A stretch of DNA of 64,000 nt from Humulus lupulus (GCF_963169125.1 NC_084794.1:157366858-157430857), one strand, 5' to 3'; positions 22,246 to 34,903 are shown, numbered from the stretch's first letter. Numbers and translations: made by a program. The notes: generated from the letters alone by a model not told the origin.

Positions 22246-22639
22246 TATGGTAGGGGCTTCAAAAAGAGTCATACTGGTGTGGCTCTTTTGTGTTCTCTAC
22301 CCGTGATATTTTAGGCATGATTTTTTTTCTGAACGTATATATTGTAGTTATTTAGAGCATCCTACAAATTTTCAAAAAATTCTGAATAATTTACAGTGTC
22401 GAAAACTAGTTTAAAAACAGGTTGTTTCATGCGTAACTAATTTTTTATGCGCGTGGAAAACAACATGTTTAAACCTAGTTTTCGGCACTGTAAATTAATC
22501 AGAATTTTCTGAAAAGTTGCAGATTCCTCTAAATAACTACAATATACATGATCCTAAAAAAATCGTGCCAAAAATTGTTTACAGATCGGAAATACAAAAG
22601 AGCCCCACTGGTGGCGCTATTTTTGAAGCCCCTACCATA
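22246..22639. mobile_element. Foldback MITE, 394 bp
   Basis: Long imperfect inverted repeat. The left end TATGGTAGGGGCTTCAAAAA is mirrored at the right end (TTTTTGAAGCCCCTACCATA). The arms extend about 190 bases each, sharing TATTGTAGTTATTTAGAG, CTGTAAATTATTCAGAATT-like and CGAAAACTAG segments. No coding capacity. If the terminal TA is the target duplication, the element is TA-flanked as for Tc1/Mariner-type MITEs, but the family is uncertain. Confidence 0.75.
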
Positions 22640-22876
22640 GAATACTCCAATAATAATATGTATATATAATTTCCATTTTAGCATTTTAGTTAATTAATTA
22701 TTTTTTGTTCTCAAAGTTATATTTTAATTATTCTTTAAAATGTTATCAAAGTTTGAAAATCTTAACATGCTAGATATTCTGTGTAATTAAAATAAAGATA
22801 TTTTGGTAATATTAATAATAATATGTTTAAAATTATATGTAAGAACATTTTTTTAACTAATTTGTCAAAAATAAAT
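22640..22876. other. AT-rich spacer, with the 9-bp duplication at its end
   Basis: AT-rich, no gene. Its last nine bases (AAAATAAAT, 22868-22876) are the left copy of the target duplication of the Mutator-like element. Confidence 0.5.
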
Positions 22877-23782
22877 GAGATTTTTTCTATAATGACCAAA
22901 AAGTAATAAAAACTAACATAATTACTATAGCACGGAATTTTTTACTTTTGTACCCAAAAAAAATTGAAAATTACAAAAATACTACTTCATCTCTCTCTCT
23001 CGGTCTCTCTCTCGCACGCGGCACAGTATACTCTCTGTCAAGGTTTACCCACGACGACTTCCAGCTGCAACAACATCCAATCTCCACCGCAATCAACAAC
23101 AAAACCGCAGCCAAAAACTCTATCATGAAACTGATGACGATTTTGAATCCAAACAACGATGATGGCCGACCTAAACACAACAACAAAACTACAGATGATT
23201 AGGATTTGAAACAACACCCAACTGCATACAATTCATATCTGAAAAATAACACCACAACAATGACAAATCTTATCTGAAAACAATCCCTCATCTACAACCC
23301 GATCCCGATCTGAGAAATCAGCAACAACAATGGCGTACTGTTTGATTTTGGGCAGAAATGTTTACAACAAAAAGACAACAATAGCTATGTTGAAAATGGC
23401 TAGACACATTCAATTTCTGGGAAAAACAAGTCAACTATAAGGTAAGCAGCAAAAAAACCCAACAAATACTAAAAAATTAATTCATGAAATCTGCCTGAAT
23501 AATCTCATAATCTTTGCTTCAATTTGTAGAAAAATTCAGATCAAGGAAGCAATTGTTAGAAAATAGTTGCTGTGACAATTAATCTCATTAAACATCACAA
23601 CCAAGTATGTATTTTTCATATAGATTCTATTCATTATTCATCAAATTATGCTGAAAAAATATATTTGATATTTATGCTAACAAATTGACTGAAGAATTTA
23701 GACTGTATATATATTATTTGTTGCTCTTATGCTGTTTTACAGTTATTGCATATAATAACCCTGCTATTTAACATTTTAGCAA
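22877..23782 (+). other. MULE left end and transposase leader
   Basis: Left TIR region, then a (CT)-rich stretch at 22989-23014 and a leader with no long conserved frame (the 84-residue frame at 22948-23202 is A/Q-rich and overlaps the TIR). An acceptor-like ACATTTTAG lies just before the transposase ATG at 23783, so an intron in the leader is likely. Confidence 0.45.
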
Positions 23783-26153
23783 ATGGAAATAATATCAATA
23801 CTAATCCAGAGAAACGAAAAATGGGATCACAACAAGAATTACGTTGATTTTGAACCTAGTGGGGAATTGATACCTAGAAATTGCAAATATGAAGAACTTG
23901 TGCATACATTGTTGTTGTAGTTACGTTGCAACCCTGCAACAACACAAATGCAACTATAGTATCAAGTGAAGGACGGCTACCCACCCCATAAAATAGTGGA
24001 TGATGCAAGTCTCGTTTTCCACTTGCAGCTGAAAATGAACAAGTCTGACTTCACAAGGTATCCACTTTGTGTGAACACAGTAGACAACATGGCAACAACA
24101 TCAAATCAAATTCTATTCTACGCATATAAAGAGCCAACAATAACAGTGAAACTGATGATGATTAAGAATGGACCACGAACGACAGAATCAACAATAGAGC
24201 AGCAAGAATGTGAAATCACAGAAGAAATTAATAAAACATTTGACTTCATTGACTATGCAAAGTTAGTCACTGTAAAAACTTTGGAACAACTAGAGAATAA
24301 CAAGAATAAGGACCTACCGCTTGACAATATAGACTCACTTGTAATCACAAACCCCCGCCATCCCAAAATTGAAATTGGTCAAATCTACAAAGATAAGGCA
24401 ACACTAAAAAGCGTTCCCAGCTACTTTGCAATAACAAATCACTTCCAATATAGGTATTTAAATCATGCTCTAGAGAATACAACATTATTTGTTTGGACAA
24501 AAACTGCAAGTAGTCTATAAGAGCATCACGGAATGGAACAACACAAGCATTCATCATCAAAAAATATTACAAAATACACACATACTCTTTGGAAATCAGA
24601 TTCGGTGATCAACGACAAGCAACATCAACAATAATAGGCAACTACATAAAGCAAAAGTTCCTCAACCTGAAAACAACATGCACTCCACTAGACATCAGAG
24701 GCGACTTGAATGATAGATACGATATAAAGATGAATTATATGAAAGCATGGAGAAGTAAGGAACATGCACTCAATGAATTACAAGGAAATGCAAAGGAATC
24801 TTACAACCTCATACCGAGTTACTTGTACATGCTACAAAAAACCAACCCTGGAATTATAGTTGACATTGAAAAATGAGAAGATGATAGTTTGTTGTTTCTA
24901 TTCATGATCTTGAATGCATCTTTGAGAGGCTGGGCAAAATGCAAACCTATAATAGTTATTGATGGCACTTTCCTGAAGTCTGCATATGGAGGAACGTTGC
25001 TTTCTACTAGTGCACAGGATGCAGGAGGTAAAATATTCCCACATGCTTTTTGTATAGTAGATTCTAAGAACAACAAGTCATGGGAGTGGTTTTTCACAAA
25101 ATTAAGAGAAGCATATGGGGTTAGAGAAGACTAGTGTATAATATCAGATCGACATGAAAGCATAATCAAAGCAACAAACAAAGTTTTCCCAGAAATAACA
25201 CATGGCTTCTGTATGTTCCACCTGTTAAACAACCTACAAGAAACATGTTAAGGAATACAGTGTACCTTTCTTTGTTGCAGCAACCGCGTACACAGAAAAG
25301 AAATTCGAATATCATATGAAGGAGCTTGACAACTTGGATAAGTGAATAATTCCTTATTTGTAGAAAATTGGATATCATAAATGGTCAAGATTCTACTCCA
25401 AAAACAAAAGGTACTCGATAATGACTTCCAATATTGCTGAGTCACTTAACGCAGCCACTGTGGAAGCTAGAGAAGTACATGTCACAACACTTTTGGAGTG
25501 TTTGCATGGATTACTTCAAGATTGGACATACACTAATAGGAAACTAACTCAGAAAACAATGACAAGATTGACACCAGCTGCAGAACAAGCACTCACCAAC
25601 AACTTCGTATACTCTTTGAAATTAACTGTAAGATTGATCAATTTTTTAGTTTTTTTTTAATTATTTCTGCTAATCATTGTTGTTGCTATTGTGTTGCTCT
25701 AATGTTTCCACTATACCTATACAACATATAATACAGGTAAAGCCAACAAATGAATATTTGTTTGAGGTATTTAAAGAAGATAAGTCATGGATTGTAAATC
25801 TTAAAGAACGAATTTGCACTTGGAATAGATTTTAGAAGGATGAAATGCCATGTGGTCATGCTCTTGCTGTGATGATGGAGATGAACATAGACCCCTACGA
25901 CTATTGTTCACATTACTACACAACAAAAGTATGGTTAGAAACATACGATGCAACTGTGTATCCAGTAGGGAAACAACAACATTGGGAATTACCAGACTTT
26001 TTCAAAGACATCATAGTGTTTCCTCTATTTGAAAGAGTGAAGGCTGGAAGACCAAAGAAAAGAAGAATTATAGCTTCTTGGGAAACTAAAAAGAAGAAAA
26101 AGTGTAGCAAGTGTGGACAAAGAGGTCATAATAGGAAGACATGTCGAACCTGA
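23783..26153 (+). pseudogene. MULE (mudrA-type) transposase, broken
   Basis: DDE transposase that would cut and insert the element. Order: N-terminal MuDR region from ATG 23783, with YQVKDGYPPHKIVDD (about 23956-24005) and KMNKSDFTRYPLC; DNA-binding zinc region CLDKNCK.SIRAS (about 24490-24535, Trp codon now TAG); MULE catalytic domain with IVIDGTFLKSAYGG (about 24950-25000, first Asp), SWEWFF, ISDRHESI (about 25143-25166, second Asp) and HGFCMFHLLNN; SWIM finger ICTW...MPCGHALAV (about 25812-25870); CCHC knuckle CSKCGQRGHNRKTC (about 26104-26145). Intron 25628-25736 (GTAAGATT...AATACAG). At least six in-frame stops and frameshifts near 24480 and between 25250 and 25430, so inactive. Frames at 24889-25134 and 25845-26153 are intact segments. 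Confidence 0.85.
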
Positions 26154-26652
26154 CCACCAAGAAGTTGAGAATAATAACACAGCAACACATAAAAAGATGC
26201 TAGTTTATCAAATCACCTAAATAAATAACATTGGTTTCAATTTTTATTTATTTTAAACACTTAAACATTGGAAGGAAAATGATTAATTCTTGTTGCTCCC
26301 TTGTTTTAAAATGAAATGTTTTTTTATTGTCTTTATAGATTTTGGGACGTATGCATCATACTGATATTAAGTCATAATTATTGATCACCAGTTATTCTTT
26401 TTAAAACATAATTGCCTATATTATGAGGATGTTGTTGTATTGTTGCTATATAGTTGTAATAGTCAAACAAACAAAAATGACAAATAATAGAAAGATGAAA
26501 GTCTGGAAATATATTGAAAAGGAAATAGGACCAACATGATAATTGTTACCAAAATAAACCAAGAAACTAGATTATTATCTAGAAAACTAAAATTACATAA
26601 AAAAAACAATAAACACAATGTTTGAAGTTGTTCTATTGTTGCTAAAGAGTTG
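26154..26652. other. Intergenic space between convergent MULE genes
   Basis: AT-rich 500 bp separating the 3' ends of the transposase (+) and protease (-) genes. No open frame; presumably holds both polyadenylation regions. Confidence 0.5.
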
Positions 26653-29600
26653 TTACAAAGCTGCCGACAAAAAAAAAAAAAACACAGTCATTAATCCTTC
26701 AAACACAGCTTTTTTCACTTTCTTCCAACTTTTTCTATCTTTTTTAGGAGACTTCTTTCGAAGTTCAAGTTGACTAGCAACGTTCTCAATTTGAATCATT
26801 TTTCCATAAGAATAATGAAGAACAACCAATCCCGAACAGTGATCTTCAACTGAAAAATCACTTGATGGAATTTCCTTGCAATCAGCAAAATACTCAGCAA
26901 AGGATGCAACAAAAATATCACAATCACTGCAAAATAGACACCATTTAATGGATTGGTAAAATGTAAACAAGCATTAAAAATATTAAATAGAATAAAATAA
27001 ACATAGGACATTACTTACTTGTCCTCTTGTTGAGGCAATAGCAACAGAAAAAGGAGTCTTGGAATCAACAGATATTGCACTAGGGTCCTTTCTAATATTT
27101 TAAAAATGCAGCAACTAAAAAAAAATGCCAGCAAGACAGAATATGGTTCCATAGCTGCCATAGAAGCAGCTTCATACCACCGAGAATTCAACGAATTATA
27201 CATGTAAAGAATACTTTCCCTTATATTCAAATTCCCTAGAATCCAATGGCTCTTCTTCCTCATATTGGCTGGAAACAAAACATGGTTTACCACATATAAA
27301 TTTTTTACCTTTTATAAACCGAGCATCTGAATGCCTATGGTTAAGAACTAATGCATCCTGATTCTTTTGCAAAAATTTCTCATAAAGAGAAGATATGCTA
27401 TCACTAAAAAAACAATTTGTTGTAGTGAAGTTCACCTGAGAAGTTGAATACATCCCCTTCTTCCTTAAGTAATAGAATATGACATCAATATGTTGAAACC
27501 AATATGAAAGAATAACAAAATAAATTCTCATAAAGCACATCATTACAACATAAGTGCAACACCATACTAACATTAGAAAAAAATACAACAATTATATGTA
27601 AGAACAAAAAAAAAACTCACCGAGTCAGTTAGACATTCTCCACAATGAGAAAGTATGTGGAACCACAGCTTATCATTCACTGTATCAACTCCAAAGTCAA
27701 AGGCAGGCTTAAATGTATTTTTACCATTCAAATAAACATTATTTTTCCTGAAATAAAGAAAAAACATATTAAAAATGAAAAGAACAATATTTCGACCATC
27801 AAGATGCCAAATATCAAATTCCTTCTCATGCTCCTCAGTAGGGACCTCTCTAATCTTGTCATCTAGCGGAAACAACCCTTCTACATAAGTCACCATCTTA
27901 AATGTTTCACCTTCTTCACCAGAACCAAAACAAGAAGATACAAAATCTTGCTGGAATGGAGATTTCAAAGCCACTCCAGGCTTCATAATTCTCTTCTCTA
28001 TAATATTACTATCCTTAACCTCAACAACACTACCAGAAATAACAACATTAGACTCTTCCGCTAGTACAACACCAAGTCCCTCCTGACCTAATTGATCACC
28101 AATGACCATGCTTTCAACAACTGCAGAGGAACTAGTAGGAATCTGTAAAACAACAATGGATTGAAAAATGTATGGAATAATAGCAAACATATATAACAAC
28201 ATGTCAACAATAAAACAACAACAAATAAACAACAACCCAAACCTTCATTTTTGAAACAACCTCTAGTCCAGACAACACAGTTTTTTCAATTTGAAGTTGA
28301 CTTAACCCATTGAAAAATGCATCAAAATCTTTTTCACTAGCAACCTTCAAAAATAAAAACAAAAAGTGAACAATGGAATAAAATAAATATTTTTCAAAAA
28401 ATAAAATAAAAATAAACAAACTACATTGCCTGAAACAATATCATTTTCATCAATAACATCCTTAGACACAACAACATCGTTTTCAACTATGTCCTCCTTA
28501 GACAAAACAATTGCATCATCTCCAAAATCAAGAGATTCATTATAAGCATCAAGTTCACGCTACTTCATAGGTTTCACAACATCTAATACAGTTGCTAAAA
28601 CATCAACCACCTGTAAAAACAACAGAAAAACACATTTACTAAAATTGGTCATTTTATTAATAAAATTGCAACACTACAACATTAATAAAACAACAATAAT
28701 GAAAAAATAAAAAGATAATTGTACATACATAAAATATATTATAACAATAACAATGAATATATAACTTTATGCACACAAAAATTGACAAAAACAATGACCA
28801 AAACAGAAAATATCCATTGAAATTATAAAATAATTACAACCATAAAATGATAATTATCTAAGAACAGGACAATAACTAAACATGCTTTTAGTCCAAAAAA
28901 AATAAAAAACAATGTTAAAAAAACTACAATTAACAAAATAACAAAAAACTAAAGTTTCAATCATAATAACAAAAACAATAAATAAATCTTCATTTCTATG
29001 CCATGAGTGGACTGAAGTCGGCTATGTAGACACATTCTGTTCCGTGTCACTCTCAGTGTCTTCACTGTGAACCTTATCATCATCTTCTCCACTAATATCA
29101 TTTTGCTTTCCTTAAATATCTACACCAGAATTTCCTTCTTCCCCCTTGTCCTCGCCTTCATCTTTTCCAGCATACTCTTCTTCTTCCTTGTTAACCTCTT
29201 CTTTATTTTCATTACTCTTCTCACGATCGTTGTCACTCCCTTTATCATCATCATCAGAATTATTCTCTTCACCCTGCATTTAAAAACCAAAACATTAAAC
29301 AACACACATATATACATAAACCAGGGTAGTAACATAACCAGAACAATAACATAACAACATCTAAAAAACACTACCTTGTCAAATGCATCCACAAAAACAA
29401 TATCCATCTCGTACATAACAGACAATAGAGCAATAACACCAATAAATTGAGACTTCACATACTCCTTCAAATCCAATAACTCTGCAGCCATTCCTTCATG
29501 CTTAGACACCAACGAATCCATCTTAGCATTTAAAGAATCAAATTGGGTGGGCCCATCAGGGAGGGTTGTCGGGATTTCACCACCAACAAGACCCACATTA

Positions 29601-31415
29601 GACACAGAATCTACTTTTGCTTCACCAACTTCATCAACATCTGCGTTGAAAGCAAATCCACCCAACTTGTAGACAGCAACCTCATTATCATTTAGCTTCA
29701 GATTTCTCAACATCAACTACAAAACAACCACCAAAAAACATAAAAACAATAAAATGTAATAGGCAGGCAATGTATAACAACAGTAAACTAACATACAAAC
29801 AACATAAAACTATACCTTCTTAGATGGAATATATAAAACAGTAACCTTCAACAATCTCAGATGAGGAGTGCTAGAAGAACTCCACCTAGCAATCCTCGGA
29901 ATAGTTTTAGAAACCAATTTGCAGGACTTCCAACCATATAGCAGCAACACTAATAAAACCAAACTTGAAACACATGTGGGCAACCAACCAATGTATTATA
30001 AGGTTTAACTTTCTTCTCCTCATTTGAATTTTGTACAGCATTGTATCAACTATCTAATTTATCCTTCAAAGACATAATGGTTTCATCAAAAGATTTCTTA
30101 CCCCATGCGTACTTAATGACCACTATCAACAGCATCTAAATCTTCACGCATAACTTCTTTTTCCTTCCTAGAACTAAGTAGAAACCACTACACAAAATAG
30201 AGAACAACCAACTTTACAGCAACTTCATCATCATCACCCCACCTCTTTGCCCTAAAACACTCACAAATAGACTGCTTAGAAATCTTATCACAACCTAGCC
30301 AATATTTATCCAAAAAGCTATTTGAATCTTGTTTGAAATTCAAATTATTGCACCCCCCTTCAGAATCTAAACCAGAAATTAAAGCAAAACTCTTCAATAC
30401 TAAACCTCAACCTAATACCACTACCAATAACCCATAGCTCATACTCATCTGGCTGCTTAAGTTCCTCAATAACAGCCCAAGAATTGATTGTGGTTGTGGA
30501 TTAAATGCATGAAGATTCAAGAAGCTACCAAAACAAGTTTCAAAAAAACATTTGTTTTTGTTTATCAGACAAATAGTCATTAATGTCCTTAAAAACCTGA
30601 TAAGTACAACAAGATACAACCTGGGCGTTAAAATATTGCTTTGGATAGATTAAGTAATGCCAATCCTACAAAAAATATATATAAAAATTAAATTAACAAA
30701 AATAGTAATGAAACAATCATAAAATAACAAAACAAAAATAACATAAACAACAACGGACATAAAAAAAAAAAAAAAAAAACACCAAAACCACCACACAACA
30801 ACAAAAACAAACAGTAAACTTAGAAACAACAACAATAAATAGAATTAAAAATAAAAATAAGCTCCGAAAATAAATTTCTAAAACTATAAATTAACCTAAT
30901 AACTTATAATGCAATTTCAAACAAACATTAAAACGAACACATTATTTTCATTCAACTGTAAATCACGATCCACGCACAATAAAATTAAAAAAAAAACATA
31001 AACAAAACAACAATAATAACACAACCAAACAACATGATGATATAAGAAACTTTAAAATGGGCAAATTACTAAAACTTACAATACATATTCAAACAAACAT
31101 TACAAGAAACAAATTCGGTACATTCAACAGTCAAAGTGAAAAAAAATATGCAAAACCCTAAAAACCAACATCAAAACAATACAATACAAACAACATGCAA
31201 ACCTTAACAACAAATTCTTTCGGATCATCTCCCATAACTTTGGTTGATTTCACTTTTTTCTCCTTCCTCCTTTCAATAGCATCAGAAACCAACTTCCGTT
31301 TCTGAGATTGGGATTTTGATGACTCGACTTTGGGAAAGTTATGAGAGCTTGGTTTCTCTTCAATCTGCTTCACAGAAGCTTTCTTCCCCATTAGCGAAGC
31401 TTGTTTAGAAATCAT
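26653..31415 (-). pseudogene. DUF1985 / Ulp1 (C48) protease gene captured in MULE
   Basis: Multi-exon gene on minus, about 4.8 kb. N-terminal exon 31415 to about 31200 starts MISKQASLMGKKASV, Lys-rich. The DUF1985 region at about 30400-29900 includes FALISGL, KLVVLYFV and FQVWFY. The middle (29716-27570) is acidic and Ser-rich with several short exons. The C-terminal Ulp1-like cysteine protease domain contains KSHWILGNLNIRESILYMYN (27253-27194; catalytic His present, the Asp position of the usual YDS motif is Asn). Across intron 26927-27018 (GTAAGT...TTTTGCAG) the junction reads QQEDNDCDIFVASFAEYF, the C48 active-site Cys box. Stops lie between exons, and I could not build every splice. Either a decayed gene or one with a changed active site. 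In KI-MULEs this gene derives from a host ULP. Confidence 0.7.
28430..29060 (-). other. AT-rich introns of the Ulp1-type gene
   Basis: A-rich plus strand (T-rich on the gene strand) with few or no frames beyond about 28430-28610, where a short acidic segment is readable. Treated as intron plus small exons of the Ulp1-type gene; exact borders not resolved. Confidence 0.35.
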
Positions 31416-31871
31416 TGGAGACTTTGGATTTTTTTTTAATTAGAAAAGGAGTAGTAGATCCCTATAGCCATAAATGATAGATAATGCTGTATATAACAAC
31501 AAAGAACGTGCGCTTAAATACTTCAATAACTATTAAGAACACAATTTTTAGGGGGAAAATGAAGATACTAGTGTGATTGTGGAGCAGAAATAAACTAGTG
31601 TGATCATGGAGCAGAAAAAAAATGGAGAGAAGAGTGGAAGAGTGTATATTGTGAAAGTGGAAAGAGTGGGAAGTTGTCAGAAAAAATTCAAAAAAAAAAA
31701 AAAAAAACTTCATCAATACAAATTACACGGAAGAGACAAAAGTAGTATTTTTGTAATAAAAAAACATATAACGTAAACATAAAAAACGTGATTAGTAGAA
31801 AAGTAATTATTGTCGTGTGGCAGTAAAAAAGTTTATATTGTGATATATTTGGCACTTTATGTAAAATTTCC
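31416..31871 (-). other. MULE right end and Ulp1-gene leader
   Basis: Leader of the minus-strand gene and the right terminal repeat. Contains a 17-A run (about 31690-31706), and the inverted copy of ATTACAAAAATACTACTT at about 31741-31758. No gene seen. Confidence 0.5.
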
Positions 31872-31880
31872 AAAATAAAT

Positions 31881-32240
31881 TTGTATTTTGATATTTATTA
31901 TACTGGAGGCAAAAAGGTTAATACTAAAACAAAATAAAATGCATTAAAATAATATATTCTCAATTAAAAATAAGTTCATCATGAAGTAGTGTATGGTATT
32001 AATTAGAAATTATATGTATCTATTGCGCTAAAAACCATTATTGCTCAATTTTGTTAACAATTATATAATAAAATATAAGAGAATTCTATGGTGCACCTCA
32101 AAAATGAGCGCACCGATGCATCTTATTCGTGTTTTTGGTACGTGGATAATTATAGTTCTAATTTTTTTGTATGACGATATACATTCTGCAATCATCCCTG
32201 TTATTGTAGAACTAAATCAATAATTTGTAGTTATTTATAT
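31881..32240. repeat. AT-rich spacer with half of a MITE-like repeat
   Basis: 31881-32086 is AT-rich without features. At 32087 begins TATGGTGCACCTCAAAAATGAGCGC, resembling the end of the MITE at 22246-22639 (TATGGTAGGGGCTTCAAAAA.AGCGC). It runs to GTAGTTATTTATA at 32240, which matches GTAGTTATTTAGA of that MITE. The CACTA terminus starts at the next base, so the repeat was probably cut in half by the CACTA insertion. Confidence 0.5.
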
Positions 32241-32264
32241 CACTTCAAGAAATCGAGCTTTTGC

Positions 32265-32580
32265 CAGTGCGTTTCACGAATTGCGCCGGCAAAAAACCTT
32301 GTTGTTACCAATGAAAATTTACGCCGCTAAAAGTGGGTTTTCCTAACGCAATTACGAAATATGCTGGCAAAAGAAACTTTGCCGGCGCCATTTCCAATTG
32401 TGCCAGCAAAAGTTTGCACACTTTTTACGCCCTACTTTTTGCCGGCGCACTAGGCATTATTGCACCGAAAAAAGTAATTTTTATACGAACCTTCATTTGA
32501 CAGTGGTATTTTTGTCGGCGCATTACGATGTTGCCCCGGCAAAAGTCTTCTAAACATGCTGGTAAAATTCATAAACACAC
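32265..32580. repeat. CACTA subterminal repeats, block 1
   Basis: Short repeats in both orientations: CGAATTGCGCCGGCAAAA, AACTTTGCCGGCGCCA, TTTTTGCCGGCGCACTA, TTTTGTCGGCGCATTACG. Such arrays near CACTA ends bind the accessory/transposase proteins in the well-studied En/Spm system; here binding is inferred from position only. Confidence 0.65.
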
Positions 32581-33117
32581 TGGTAAAAGTATTGAGGAAT
32601 TTAAATACACAATTCTTTTTTATTTTTATAAGTGATTATAGTATTATATAGTATGATTCATTAATTAATAATTATTTAACATCTAATTAAGGGTATAAAG
32701 TTATTAGATTGATCTAAAATCAATAATAATACTAATTAACTTTGTAATTATGAACTAAGAATGTTGTGATCATTGTCGATTATGCTTATCTAACCATACG
32801 ATTATCATTTCTTTTAAAAATTGCTATCATAGGTCTAATAAACGGTTGTATTACCCATAAGTTTATGAATCTATGCAATCTTAGTCTTACTCAACATTAT
32901 TAGTGTTACCGATGATATGATCAAGTATTGTTCTTTTGTTAATATATATATGTATGTTTCATTATTGATAATTTCTTGAAACGTTAGATATTTTGAGGAA
33001 CAAATGAATAGTCGATCATACCACTGATCTTTTATTATCATTAACAAGAATTAATAGTAATTTTATTGAATGTGTTAGTAGATAAACTCTTGTGATATAT
33101 ATAGGGTAGGTTGTACG
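32581..33117. other. AT-rich CACTA interior
   Basis: No gene or clear repeat visible. Ends in GTACG, directly before the TGTTGGG start of a copia-type LTR. Confidence 0.45.
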
Positions 33118-34456
33118 TGTTGGGTTTTATGCCCTTAATAAAACCATATTTCTTATGTAACACGTTATTATTATCAATAAAAGAAGTAGAAATCGTTTTG
33201 TTTATTCAATTGCATGTTTATTCAATTAATACAAACATTCATAAAATCCTGAACATATGGATAGTTACAATTATAGTGACTAGGTCACAGTGGATTATAC
33301 TTGTAATTATATATTCAAAACAACGAGTCCTAGATTAGATCAGTGCATTGGATTTTCACTGATTAGGAAATCTACGATATGATCTACTTACACATTAGGA
33401 GTGTGATGTCTTGTCCAAGGCATTGACCAAGTTGATATGATCGGATGTATTTGGTTACATCGGACTAGGACCAATATTGATTATTGATTGATAAATAAGT
33501 ATCGTTGTTATCGAATCTAATCAATGTCACAACGTTGACCATAGGTTAAGTCGATCTTAATTCTGAGTGATAATATTCTGCTAATTATATTATTTAAATC
33601 TTTTGACTTGTTTGTTACCAGCTTACCCTACGGTCTAGCCCATATTTACATCTTGGAGATTTAGTAATGTAATTGAGTGGGAGTATTATTCATAGTTATG
33701 AAATCTATAACTTCTGTATGAGAAGTGAAAAGATGATTTCCTTAATTGCTTTGTTCAAAAGGTTAAATGATTGAGATCTCATTTTTGTGATTAAGTTCAC
33801 AGAAATATCATTTATAAGGAACTTAGTGGGAGTTAAAGATAAAATACTGATGATGGGTAAAACGGTAATTTTCACCAAACTTGTTAGTAAGTCATCGATA
33901 TAGGATTGACTAACTGTAATGGTTATAACAATGGATAACGTATTTATGGTTTGGAAAATACGTTCTATGAATTCAAGAGTTCAATTCCAAGTCTATAGTG
34001 GAGTCACGAGGAATTAATAAGGTAGTGAAATTATTCGTAAATAAATTCACGGTAACTTATTGCAGCTTGATTTCATGGATCCATAGTCCCCGCATCACCT
34101 TTGAGTAAATCATCTAGAATGTCTCAATTAATTGATGTAATTATCAATTAGGATTTTTTTTTACAGTTGACTAGGTCAATTTTGGAAAATTTATAGAGAT
34201 ATGATATTTAGAGAATAAAAGAGAATCTTTGGGTAAATTTATTAATATTGATAAATTAGTGTCAATATAAATAAATAAAATTAAATCAAGTTTCAAATTA
34301 TAATTAGTTAATTTGAATAATGATTTAATTAATTAATTAAAATAAATAAAAGGTTTTGAATTTAGGCCCAATTGAGATTTAAATTCAAAATAAAGGTATT
34401 GGGCCCAAGTCCATTTATGGTAGTGCATGAATGTTTCGATCTCCTTCGATATAACA
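33118..34456 (+). repeat. Ty1/copia-type LTR inside the CACTA element
   Basis: Begins TGTTGGGTTTTATGCCC, a common plant copia LTR start, and continues with typical copia LTR phrases (GAACTTAGTGGGAGTTAAAG, TTGGGCCCAAGTCC). It has no coding sequence and no primer site follows, so it is a solo or truncated LTR. The right border is uncertain: ATATAACA at 34449-34456 is a candidate, but the expected duplicate GTACG is not found there. Confidence 0.45.
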
Positions 34457-34579
34457 CCCGAAATTAGTATTATGTTAATCATTTGAACTATTATTTTGTT
34501 GTTTAGACAATAAAATGTTTTAATTATTGTGTGCGGATAATTGAAATAATTTTATTAATTAAACAAGAAAAAATATATA

Positions 34580-34812
34580 TTTTTCCAACGCAAAACCATT
34601 TTTGCCGGCGAAATAGTGCGTTGGTAAAAGTACTTTTACCGACGCATTTGACGAAGTGCGCCGGCAAAAGTATAGTGGGAAAATTCCCACCTTCGCATTT
34701 TAAAATGCACGTGGTAGGTGAAAACTTTTGTATTAGGGCAACATAGGTGACATTTGCCAGCGCAATTTATGACTTTCGCTGGCGCAACGAAACGCGTGCG
34801 GCAAAAGTTTAA
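34580..34812. repeat. CACTA subterminal repeats, block 2
   Basis: Second cluster of the same motif: TTTTTGCCGGCGAAATAGTG, CTTTTACCGACGCATTTGAC, AGTGCGCCGGCAAAAG, TTTGCCAGCGCAATTTATGA. It lies beyond the inserted LTR and shows that the flanks belong to one element. Confidence 0.6.
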
Positions 34813-34861
34813 TGATATTACATCATCCACCCCCTCCCTTTTTCCCCATTTTTCTTACACA

Positions 34862-34863
<2 letters not shown>

Positions 34864-34901
<38 letters not shown>
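34864..34901. repeat. (CT)n microsatellite
   Basis: About 18 uninterrupted CT units. Confidence 0.9.

Positions 34902-34903
<2 letters not shown>

Larger units (their letters stand above)
22877..31871 (+). mobile_element. Kaonashi-type Mutator-like element (MULE) with Ulp1 gene
   Basis: Nearly complete ~9.0 kb MULE. It is flanked by a perfect 9-bp direct duplication AAAATAAAT (22868-22876 and 31872-31880), the duplication length diagnostic of Mutator elements. Terminal inverted repeats are weak: GAGATTTTTTCTATAATGACC versus GGAAATTTTACATAAAGTGCC (reverse of the right end), with a shared internal ATTACAAAAATACTACTT at 22970-22987 and, inverted, at about 31741-31758. It carries a mudrA-type transposase on plus and a DUF1985/Ulp1-protease gene on minus, convergent. 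This gene pair defines Kaonashi (KI) MULEs in plants, which often have poor TIRs. Confidence 0.8.

Noticed and set aside
26653..31415. Ulp1-like gene as a host SUMO protease gene
   Set aside because: It lies between MULE ends together with the MULE transposase and a 9-bp duplication, has DUF1985 and a changed active site; an element-borne copy is a better explanation.
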